A stretch of DNA of 64,000 nt, from assembly GCF_002917925.1 (NCBI RefSeq), contig NZ_PPFE01000003.1:186001-250000 (forward strand), written 5' to 3'. The notes under the pieces are model-generated. The model did no database searches and was not told where the DNA came from. It saw only the letters and a program-made list of their open reading frames with translations. The stretch is from Roseovarius confluentis. GTDB taxonomy: Bacteria > Pseudomonadota > Alphaproteobacteria > Rhodobacterales > Rhodobacteraceae. The first letter of the stretch is position 1; every line of letters starts with the position of its first letter. Positions 1 to 7,500 of this stretch are shown here, in pieces. Both the position numbers and the translations under genes were made by a program.

Positions 1-1
1 C

Positions 2-226
2 GGCCTTTTGGCCGCGGGCCATGTCGACCTGCTGTTCGAGATGGACTTGCACCCCTATGACTACATGGCGCTCATCCCGGTGATCGAAGGGGCGGGTGGT
101 GTGATCACCGACTGGCAAGGCGAGCCTCTCACATTGGCATCGGACGGCAAGGTTATCGCCGCCGCCAGCGCTCCCCTACACGCAGAGGCCCTGGCCGCTC
201 TGAGGACAACACCATCCTCCCCATGA
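2..226 (+). CDS. Inositol monophosphatase / histidinol-phosphatase family protein (3' end only)
   Basis: This is the C-terminal ~74 residues of an inositol-monophosphatase-superfamily enzyme; the 5' part lies outside the window and the reading frame is open to base 2. The visible motif L-x-P-Y-D-Y-M-A-L-I-P-V-I-E-G-A-G-G carries the metal-binding Asp of the family (the W/Y-D-x-x-A signature), followed by the usual G-V-I-T-D-W-x-G turn. In alphaproteobacteria this subgroup contains HisN-type histidinol-phosphatases as well as inositol and fructose bisphosphatases. The family call is secure; the choice between HisN and SuhB-type activity cannot be made from this fragment. The TTG at 8 is an internal codon, not a start. 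Confidence 0.85.
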   Translation, partial: GLLAAGHVDLLFEMDLHPYDYMALIPVIEGAGGVITDWQGEPLTLASDGKVIAAASAPLHAEALAALRTTPSSP

Positions 227-489
227 CCTGCGCAAGCAAGTTGGAATGTTATTGGCCGCAGAAGCCGCTTGCGGCAAAAGGCTGGTCCAAGCCCAAACTG
301 ACCCGGGCGTGTCTTGTCCACGTCGCGCGCGCAACGAGGTCCGCATCGACAAGGACGGCCCACAGCTGACCTTAGCCGGGATGGTCAACGCTGCGATGTG
401 GCTTCCCTGAAGCGGTCGTCCGTGACCTCGTGCAGGATGCACTGGAAGGCCAAGGTCCGCAGTGTGGGAAACAGCAAAGATCTGGACAA
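227..489. other. Intergenic stretch without a recognisable gene
   Basis: No open reading frame with a convincing family signature, ribosome binding site or start was seen between the phosphatase fragment and the end of the NTF2-like gene on the other strand. An open plus-strand frame from about 231 to 410 has no start codon context or recognised motif. It may be eroded coding sequence but nothing can be named. Confidence 0.4.
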
Positions 490-846
490 TCAATCATAGC
501 TTTTTACTCTCTCGACATGATTGGCTCGGAGGCTCGTGAACTCGAGTACGTGACAGAAGCGGGACGTCTCGCCATTCGCTCGGATCACCTCTCCGCTCGC
601 AGCGCCAACTCTACCGTGGGAGATTGCGTGTTCGACGATAACCTTCGCCGGAGCTCGTTCAGTTGGCAGGGCTTCCAAAACGGCTGTTCTCCCGACGATC
701 CGCCGGGTGGATGAGGTTTCCCATGTTACCGCGGGATCGAAGGCTTCTGGGTCGAATATGCCGGTTTCCAAGGCGATCGCGATATCTTCAACGAAGCGAT
801 TCTTCGGAGAGTTCCCGCAGTCCGGGCTGCGGATAATTCGGGGCAT
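490..846 (-). CDS. NTF2-like / SnoaL-like small protein
   Basis: A 118-residue protein with the pattern of the SnoaL/NTF2-like alpha+beta cone fold: an N-terminal helix segment with F-V-E-D-I-A-x-A-L-E-T-G, a central strand set, and a C-terminal H-V-L-E-F. The ATG at 846 was chosen over an upstream extension because a purine-rich AAAGAGG sequence precedes it by a few bases and because the upstream frame overlaps the preceding gene. It begins 14 bp after the stop of the PhnB-like VOC gene, so both are probably cotranscribed. Proteins of this fold range from isomerases and cyclases to non-enzymatic ligand binders. No catalytic assignment is possible here. Confidence 0.65.
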   Translation of the reverse strand: MPRIIRSPDCGNSPKNRFVEDIAIALETGIFDPEAFDPAVTWETSSTRRIVGRTAVLEALPTERAPAKVIVEHAISHGRVGAASGEVIRANGETSRFCHVLEFTSLRANHVERVKSYD

Positions 847-860
847 TGTGACCTCTTTTC

Positions 861-1349
861 TCAGTTCGCGCCCTGCAAGGCCGCTTTGATGCCCGCGATA
901 TCTATCTTTTGCATCTCCATCATCGCGGCCTGCGCCCGCGCCGAAGCGTCCCGGTCCTGATGCGACAGCGCCTCCATCAGGACTCTCGGAGTAATCTGCC
1001 AGCGATAGCCCCAGCGATCCTTGCACCAGCCGCACATGATGGGCTCTCCGCCATTGCCCACTATGGCATCCCAGAGCCGGTCCGTCTCGGCCTGGTCCTC
1101 GGTATAGACCTGCAGCGAATAGGCATCGTTGGGTTGCACATGCGGACCGGCATTAAGCAGCGCATAAGGCAGGCCGAGAAGGGTCATCTCGACTACCTGA
1201 ACGGTCCCGGCTGGCGCGCTCGGCGCTCCTTCGGGCACGCGGATCACGTTGTCCACATGGCTGTCCGGGAAGGTGGCGGCATAGAATTCCGCCGCCGCTT
1301 CAGCCTCGGTATCGAACCAGAGGAACACAGCCGCCTTTCGTTTCGTCAT
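861..1349 (-). CDS. PhnB-like VOC-superfamily protein (3-demethylubiquinone 3-methyltransferase-like family)
   Basis: A 162-residue glyoxalase/VOC-fold protein of the PhnB-like group. The sequence has the group's hallmarks: an early F-L-W-F-D-x-E-A-E-A-A-A-E-F-Y strand-helix, a central pairing module with W-D-A-I-V-G-N-G-G, and the closing C-G-W-C-K-D-R-W-G-Y-x-W-Q-I-T-P motif. Despite the old family name, these proteins are not methyltransferases; most have no known substrate. Length is normal for the group. It lies downstream of the DUF1428 gene after a 128-bp gap and directly upstream of the NTF2-like gene on the same strand. It may belong to the HxlR-linked cluster or start its own two-gene unit. 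Confidence 0.85.
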   Translation of the reverse strand: MTKRKAAVFLWFDTEAEAAAEFYAATFPDSHVDNVIRVPEGAPSAPAGTVQVVEMTLLGLPYALLNAGPHVQPNDAYSLQVYTEDQAETDRLWDAIVGNGGEPIMCGWCKDRWGYRWQITPRVLMEALSHQDRDASARAQAAMMEMQKIDIAGIKAALQGAN

Positions 1350-1477
1350 CGTCTTTCTCCTTTCAAGGGGCAGTTTCGACAGTGCATCGGAGCGTCACGC
1401 CGGTATCTGCGGGAGCCGTCCGACACCCGGTCAGAACTGCTGCCCGTCAATTAGCCAGACCTTGCATTTATCACAGT

Positions 1478-1831
1478 TCAGGCACTGTCCTCGAATATCG
1501 GGGTAAAGCCGCCCCACATCATGCGCTTGCCATCGAAGGGCATGTCCATGTCCTGCCAGCGCGGGTCGGTCTGCATGCTGGCGCCGCATTTGTCATGCGT
1601 TTCCTTGTCCGGCCAGATCATCCACGAAAAGCAGACGGACTCACCGTCCTCCAGGGCCACCGCGCGATTGAAATCGGTGTGTTTGCCTTCGGGAATCTGA
1701 TCGCCCCAAGTTTCCATGATCTGCAAGGCTCCGTACTCCCTGAAAAGCGGCCAGGCCTTGCGGGCGCTTGCGATATAAGCCTCCTTGTTCCCGTTCGGGA
1801 CGGGGGTGAGGAATCCAGCAATATAGGTCAT
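1478..1831 (-). CDS. DUF1428 family protein (dimeric alpha/beta-barrel fold)
   Basis: A 117-residue DUF1428 protein. Family signatures are the N-terminal M-T-Y-I-A-G-F, a helix with A-W-P-L-F-R-E-Y-G-A, then T-W-G-D, followed by a strand carrying C-F-S-W-M-I-W-P and the C-terminal K-R-M-M-W-G-G-F. The ATG at 1831 overlaps the stop codon of the GST gene (ATGA), so the two are translationally coupled. An in-frame upstream ATG lies inside the GST gene and was rejected. The function of the family is unknown; the fold suggests a small oxygenase or isomerase-like role. The context is a cluster of glutathione- and VOC-type detoxification enzymes. Confidence 0.85.
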   Translation of the reverse strand: MTYIAGFLTPVPNGNKEAYIASARKAWPLFREYGALQIMETWGDQIPEGKHTDFNRAVALEDGESVCFSWMIWPDKETHDKCGASMQTDPRWQDMDMPFDGKRMMWGGFTPIFEDSA

Positions 1832-2547
1832 GTCGACTCTCCTTGTATGGCTTGAAGCTCCGCCATCCATGCGTCGAAACCGGGCGGCGGATTACCCGTG
1901 AAATCGGCCATTTGCGCGGCCAGTGCTCTCTGAAAGGCGGGCCGTTCCGTGCCCCGCGCAACATAGTCGGCGAGATTGGGGAAGGTTTCGATCAAGCCTT
2001 CGCCTTCGATGATCCGAAGAACGCTGACCATCATCAGGTCACCCGCGCTGAAGCGGCCCGTGAACCACTCTGCCGCCCCGAGCCGATCCGACGCCCCCTG
2101 CAACCGTTCCGCGATCCTCGTGTCAATCCCCGGCAAACGCGGCGCCGACCAGGTTTCGGTGGCCTCGAAGATCGTCGCCATGGAGCGATCCATGATTGGC
2201 GGCTCCAGTGTGTTTAGCGCGGCGAAAAGCCATTCAAGCGCGCGCGCGCGCCCGGCGGGGTACTTGGGCATGAGGCCGGGAAACCGTTCGGCGATATGCC
2301 AGACGATGGCGCCGCTTTCAAACAGCGTCAGGTCGCCCTCTTCGTAGGTTGGCACCTGCCCGAACGGTTGCAGAGCACGGTGCGCGGCCTCCTTCTGCTG
2401 CCCCTGCGGAAGGCAGCGAACGGAATAATTCTGACCGACCTCTTCCAGCGCCCAGCGAACACGCAGGTCACGGACCTGCCCCTTGGCGAAATCCGGTACC
2501 CAATCGAAGGCGGTGATCGTGATCGGGGCGTCCGCCTTAATCGGCAT
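1828..2547 (-). CDS. Glutathione S-transferase family protein
   Basis: A 239-residue cytosolic GST-type protein. The N-terminal ~95 residues form a thioredoxin-like glutathione-binding domain, with the cis-proline element P-F-G-Q-V-P-T-Y and the glutathione gamma-glutamyl contact motif L-F-E-S-G-A-I. The all-helical C-terminal domain contains F-S-A-G-D-L-M-M-V near residue 170, matching the conserved N-capping S/T-x-x-D of GSTs. Its start overlaps the end of the upstream VOC gene by 11 bp and its stop overlaps the DUF1428 start, so it sits inside a tight operon. Substrate is unknown; conjugation or reduction of an electrophile is likely. Confidence 0.9.
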   Translation of the reverse strand: MPIKADAPITITAFDWVPDFAKGQVRDLRVRWALEEVGQNYSVRCLPQGQQKEAAHRALQPFGQVPTYEEGDLTLFESGAIVWHIAERFPGLMPKYPAGRARALEWLFAALNTLEPPIMDRSMATIFEATETWSAPRLPGIDTRIAERLQGASDRLGAAEWFTGRFSAGDLMMVSVLRIIEGEGLIETFPNLADYVARGTERPAFQRALAAQMADFTGNPPPGFDAWMAELQAIQGEST

Positions 2548-2971
2548 GGGACATCTCCGCCGGCCCCTTCTCGACCGCCTCAGCGCTCATCCACATGGGC
2601 TCCCAGATATGTCCGTCAGGATCGGCAAAGCTGCGGCCGTACATGAACCCGTGCTCCTGCACCGGACAAGGATCGCCCGCGCCGCCCGCAGCCACAGCTG
2701 CGTCGGTGATGGCATCCACCGCCTCACGGTCCGCACGGCTGATACACAGCAGCACCTGCGCTTCGGTCGCGGGGTCGACCCGGCGCCGGTCGGTGAAGCT
2801 CGACCAGAATTCATGGGTCAGCAACATCACCCGGATCTCGTCCGATAAGACCATGCTCGCAGCGAGGTGATTGGTAAATCTGGTATCCTTGGTGAAACCG
2901 ATCGCCTCGTAGAACGCCATGGAACGCTCGAGGTCTGCCACGGGCAGGTTTATGAAGATCATCTGTGACAT
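2537..2971 (-). CDS. VOC family (lactoylglutathione-lyase-like) protein
   Basis: A 144-residue glyoxalase/bleomycin-resistance-fold protein. It starts with the typical F-I-N-L-P-V-A-D-L-E-R-S-M-A-F-Y strand-helix and ends its second module with D-P-D-G-H-I-W-E-P-M-W, where the Glu is a probable metal ligand. The ATG at 2971 follows a strong AGGAGG-type ribosome binding site; the longer open frame reaches into the divergent HxlR gene and was rejected. It is the first gene of a minus-strand operon (VOC, GST, DUF1428, perhaps more) and is divergent from the HxlR regulator across 67 bp. That arrangement suggests control by that regulator. Confidence 0.88.
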   Translation of the reverse strand: MSQMIFINLPVADLERSMAFYEAIGFTKDTRFTNHLAASMVLSDEIRVMLLTHEFWSSFTDRRRVDPATEAQVLLCISRADREAVDAITDAAVAAGGAGDPCPVQEHGFMYGRSFADPDGHIWEPMWMSAEAVEKGPAEMSHAD

Positions 2972-3017
2972 CGCGTTACCTCCTGAGTCGCGTCGTCGAT
3001 ATGGACAGGGTACGAGA

Positions 3018-3059
3018 ATGAGATTATAAAAAGCAACCATGAAGTTACAAAAAGAAACC
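3018..3059. repeat. Tandem 21-bp direct repeat across the HxlR gene start
   Basis: Two adjacent 21-base copies, 3018-3038 and 3039-3059, match at 17 of 21 positions. Both begin ATGA and contain TTA, a run of AAAAAG and a terminal AACC. The second copy carries the HxlR start codon and its first seven codons. The first copy carries an ATG that runs into a stop after three codons, and a TATAA-like box. It may be a local duplication that now serves as a promoter or operator element for the divergent genes; no footprint can be inferred. Confidence 0.7.
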
Positions 3060-3728
3060 AAATCGGCAAAAAACCCCCATGGCCGCTGGTACGGCGATGC
3101 CTGCGGAACGGCTTTCGGCCTTGAGCTTCTGGGAGAACGCTGGTCGCTTCTGATCGTGCGCGAATTGATGTTCGGGCCGCGGCGCTTCAGCGACATTCGC
3201 ACAAACTTGCCAGGGATCAGTGCCAAGGTGTTGACCGAACGGCTCGCTGGGCTCGAAGCAAACGGCGTGGTCCTGCGCTCGACCGCGCCCGAACCTGCAC
3301 CTGCACAGCTCTACGGCCTGACCGAATGGGGCTACGCCGCGGAACCGATCATTCAGGAACTGGGCCGGTGGGCCGCCGCCTCACCGTTGCACGATCCAAC
3401 GCTTCCCCTGTCACCGGCTTCCTTCATGCTGTCGCTGCGAACGATGCTCGATGCCGAGGTGGCGCGAGACTTGGAAGCGGAAGTGCTCTTTACCATCGGG
3501 ACCGCGCAATTCACCGCCCGGCTTGCCAACGGTGCGATGCCCGTAACGCGTGGTGATGCGAGAGAACCCGACTTGCGGTTCGAAGCCCCCGCCGCTCCCT
3601 CCCTTGCGGCGGTCTTCTATGGTGGAGCGGCCCCCGAACCGGTTAGTGTGCAGATCACGGGCGCCCCGGACATGGTTCGCACGTTCATTTCATGCTTCAA
3701 TCTACCCCCCAAGCACGACCCCGCATAA
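3039..3728 (+). CDS. HxlR family transcriptional regulator with C-terminal SCP2-like domain
   Basis: A 229-residue regulator. Residues ~20-105 are an HxlR winged helix: F-G-L-E-L-L-G-E-R-W-S-L-L-I-V-R-E-L, then G-P-R-R-F-S-D-I and P-G-I-S-A-K-V-L-T-E-R-L, the recognition-helix region. The remainder resembles the SCP2-like sterol-carrier extension found in many alphaproteobacterial HxlR proteins, a likely ligand-binding part. Unlike classical HxlR, no redox cysteine pair is obvious at the N-terminus; a single Cys lies near residue 22. It is divergent from the VOC-GST-DUF1428 operon and most probably represses it, by analogy with other divergent HxlR pairs. Confidence 0.9.
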   Translation: MKLQKETKSAKNPHGRWYGDACGTAFGLELLGERWSLLIVRELMFGPRRFSDIRTNLPGISAKVLTERLAGLEANGVVLRSTAPEPAPAQLYGLTEWGYAAEPIIQELGRWAAASPLHDPTLPLSPASFMLSLRTMLDAEVARDLEAEVLFTIGTAQFTARLANGAMPVTRGDAREPDLRFEAPAAPSLAAVFYGGAAPEPVSVQITGAPDMVRTFISCFNLPPKHDPA

Positions 3729-3838
3729 ATGCCAAATGTGTAAGGTGCGGTTGCTCGCGGGACATCCCGTTCGTTAATTATAGCTTCTCTCTGAGCGCTT
3801 CGTAAGGCGTCTTGGGTGTGCTTTTTGTAAACTGGATT

Positions 3839-3937
3839 GGGCGTCCCACGATAAGTGTCGCCCTCGATGCCGCGTCGGGGGCCACACTGGGCTTGGGCAT
3901 CACACTTGATGGTCGATGTGCGCTACGACCTAACCGA
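3839..3937 (+). pseudogene. Possible remnant of a DDE integrase/transposase core
   Basis: A short open stretch reads G-R-P-T-I-S-V-A-L-D-A-A-S-G-A-T-L-G followed by a hydrophobic strand. This pattern (G-R-P, beta strand, catalytic-type Asp, A/S-S, L-G) is that of the first catalytic strand of rve/Mu-type DDE transposases. It has no start, no second or third acidic residue, and the frame ends soon after. The call is by pattern only; the fragment supports the idea that this junction has accumulated mobile elements. Confidence 0.35.
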
Positions 3938-4010
3938 TATACGGGCTATCGTTTTCCTGCATGACGTGGAAGGTGTCAAAAAACCCGCTGATTTTTCCGG
4001 CGAAGTCTGA

Positions 4011-4422
4011 ATGTATGCGGGGCGGGTCGAGGGTGGGACTGATGCGCTTGCCGACCGTTCTCCTCGGCCCGGGTCAATCCGGAGTCGCATACCAAATGAT
4101 GTCCGTGAAGCCATTTTAGAGTTCGCGCTCGACCACGAAGATCTGACGCCGTGCGAACTGGCGGTCAAATACACCGACGAAAAGCGGAATTTTGCCTCCG
4201 GGTCATCAGCATATCGTATCCTCAAAGCCGAAGGTCTGATCACGGCACCAGCCCATGTGGTGATCAAGGCGGCTGACGAGTTCCACGACAAGGCCAACCG
4301 CCCGAAGGAGCTCTACTCTCGGTAAATTGCTACGTAATGGCCTGTCGGGCAAAGGCCTGACCGATGTTACCTATTTCAAAGCCATCGCTGGGGTTGGCTC
4401 TGTCGCCTACGAAATCGCCTGA
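4011..4422 (+). pseudogene. Truncated, frameshifted IS3-family transposase (OrfB-type)
   Basis: An open frame of 104 codons closely follows the N-terminal half of IS3-family OrfB: D-A-L-A-D-R-S-P-R-P, then A-I-L-E-F-A-L-x-H-E-D-L-T-P, K-Y-T-D-E-K and Y-R-I-L-K-A-E-G-L-I-T. It ends at a stop at 4323-4325. In a shifted frame at 4360-4422 the sequence continues T-D-V-T-Y-F-K-A-I, which matches the start of the catalytic core, before another stop. The DDE domain is otherwise missing. A stop codon lies just before the 4011 ATG. This is a dead copy that marks the left edge of the STAND/SLOG island. Confidence 0.8.
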
Positions 4423-4510
4423 TCCGTTTTCTTACCTGACTCGCGGGCACAAGAAAGGAATCTGTCAAACAGCTCGACGAAGTGCAAGCGTGCCCCGGGG
4501 TCCTGTCAAC

Positions 4511-7500
4511 TTATCTCTGATCAAGCGTCGGCATCCGAAGCAGAAGCTGTCCCGTTGTTTGAGCGAACAACTTGGTGCCATCGTCCGCACACCGCACCAC
4601 CACGGCCCGCTCGCGTTGCATGAGTTGAACGTCGCCTACGGAGCCATCGCAAGCCTCGACAAGGCTAAATATCAGTGACCCGTTCTCGGTGTTTCGGCCC
4701 TGTACTGTGCCGGTGTCCTCACCGGTCAGGAACCAGCTGCCGTCGTCTGCGAAGGCCGCCGCTGTCACGATGCCCTTGCTCGTATTGATGGCACGGGTGC
4801 GGAGCACTTCGCCTTCGCCGCCGCTCTGCACCAATTTCGCGTGTCCGGTGGGGTCCCGCTCTATCCGGATCATCCCGTCACTGCTTTGGGCCAACAGCGT
4901 GGGGTCCTCCGAGGGCGTGAAATCAAGCATATCTTTCAAGCCGAGCCCGGACGTGATCGTATTGTCCCACACCCGCAGGACCCCGTCGCCCGAGGTGGTG
5001 ACACGCCAGCGACTGTCGCGCGCAGTGGCTAGTCGGCTCCAGCCCGTGGCGTGGCCGTAATAGGCGCCGGCCAGCGCGCCGCTGTCGCGGGCGTGAAGCA
5101 AGACGCCTTGCGTGGTGTCCCCGACAGCGGTCGCGACAAGGTCGCTGTCTTTCAGAAAGGTCTCGTCCACAGCGATGCGGCCCTTCAGCTCCGCACGGCT
5201 GCGCCAATCTTCGGTGCTGACGAGGAGCGTGGGCGCGGAAGAGCCCCAGAGTTCGATCGCGAGATCTTGGCCATCGGGAGAAAAGACCATCCGCAAGACC
5301 CTGTCCTCGACCTTGTGCAGCAGGGTTCCGTCCGTTGCCGCGTAAATGCCGGCGCTGTGCTCTGACCAGGCAACCGCCACCTGCGTGCCATCGGGCGAGA
5401 ACACGACAAGCTCTGCCCGCGCGGTGCCCGTCGGACCCTCCAGCCGGGTGATCGGGCTGCGCGTTATCGGGTCGATCAGGCTGACCGCGCCCGGGACGGG
5501 CTGGGCAACCGCTGAGAAATCCGGTGCGATGGCGTAGGCGTCGGAACGCGGGTCAGCATCGGGAAAGGAGGCCAGCACCTGGGCACTGTCGGCATCCAGC
5601 AGGGTGGGCGGGCCAAGCTCGGGAAAGAGCGCGAAGCGGGAGCCATCGGCGGACCATTGCACGTTCGCGACGTCGCCCTCATTTTCGAGCCGCGCGGTCC
5701 CTGTTTCGGCATCCAGTACGACCGCGCCGCCACCTTCCCGGGTGGCCAGGATTTCCGAGCCGTCGGGCCGGATCGCCAGGTGGCCCTTGAATCCATCTTC
5801 CAGACGGAAGCGTTCGGCCCAGCCGTCGGTGTCGGTGACCAACAGCATTCCCGTCCAGTCGACCGACACAAGGTAACTGGCATCGGGCGCAAAGCGTATC
5901 GTCTCGACCCGGTCGGCATGGGTGTCGATGGTGGTGTGCAAGCCTTCGAGGGCGGCCGCGTTCCAGCGTGCGGCCAACTGGTAGGCGGGCGGCAGCACGT
6001 CGGTCAGGTCGCGCCACGCGCGGTCGGCGGCCAGGGCGTCGCCGCGCGCACCGGCGATGCGGCCCAGTTCGATTCGCTGCCGCTCTTCGATGGACAATGC
6101 CTCGGGGCTGTCCTGACCGGCCCCGGACTGGTCCAGCAGCGCCTGGAAGGCGAGGGTTTGCCACTGTCCTTTCGGCAGGTCGCTTTCGGCGCCGGGGCCC
6201 CAGGGCGTCTCCGCTTCGATAGCGGCGATGACGGCGTCTTGGGGCACGTCGGGCTGGGGCACCTGCCAAAGGCGGGCCGGGCCGCGCCCCGAGGCGGTGG
6301 CGAACCATTGCCCGTCCGGCCCCGCGGCCATGCGGACACGCAGCCCGGCCGGGCCGTCGAAGGCCGCGATGGTGGCGCCGGTGGCGGGTTCCGACAGGTT
6401 GATCCGCCCGTCCCGCGACAGGGCCGCGACATGACCCGAGCCGGGTAGGAACGTCACCGCCTCGACCGGCGCGGCATGGGCGTCGAGCCGGGCCACAAGC
6501 TGGCCGGTCTGCGCGTTCCAGACCGACGCCGCGCCATTGCGGGCGCCGGTGGCCAGCAACGTGCCGGTCTCGTTCGTGGCGATGGCGGTGACCGGCGTGT
6601 CATGCGCCTGAAAGATCAGCAGGTCACTGCCGGTGTGACGCAGGACTTCGACCTCGCCCGTGGAAAGACCGACGAAGAAGCGGTCCCCCGAGGCAAGGTA
6701 GGCGATGGCGGGATCCTCGTCTGTGACGATCCGGTGGCGGCGCTCGCCGTTCCTGCGATACCACAGGCTCAACCCGGCCTCGTTCTCGCTGAGAAGATAT
6801 TCGGGGTTGGTGCTGAAATACGAGCGGGCCACCGAGGTTTTGTCGCTGTGGGCGCTTTTCTGAAGGGTTGCGCCGTCCGCCGGATCAAGGATCACCCAGG
6901 CGCCGTCAAAGGACTGGTTCAGCTCGCGCGAGCGCATCCCCGCTACCAGTTCGGCGCCGTCGGGCGAGAACCCGACGCTGGTGGCGAACATGCCTTGCCG
7001 GACGCTGTGCGACCAGAGCGTTTCGCCGCTTTGAATATCGAGCAGCACGACATCCGAGCCCCCGGCCACCGCGACGCTGCGGCTGTCGGGAGAAAAGGCG
7101 ATGGCTTGCACGCGCTCGCCGCGCGGGATGACGTCGTGGATTTGGTGTGGCGTGCAGCTTTCTGGGTCCATGAGATGGAGCGTGCCGTCCGCATCGCCCG
7201 CTGCAACCAACGCGCCGTCGCCCGAGAATGCGACCGCGTGGCCCGGCCCGTCGGTCAGGGTGCAGGGCTGGACGGTGGCTAGGTCCCAGAAGGTCACCGT
7301 GCCGTCGCGGGCGCCGGTGACCAGGCGCAGCGAGTCGGGACCGAAGGCCAGCGTGGTGCCGGCGGTGTCGTGCCCACTGATCGTGGCGATTATCCGTCCG
7401 CTGGCGGCATCGGAGATCGACACGTCCCCGGCATCGTCGAGCGCGGCGATCAGGGCGCCATCCGGCGACAGCGCGGTGCCGGTCAACCGCCGGCGGGGCA

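Noticed and set aside
4364-4678. A 104-codon plus-strand frame
   Set aside because: It runs from transposase relic sequence into the antisense of the STAND gene end, so it is a chance frame.
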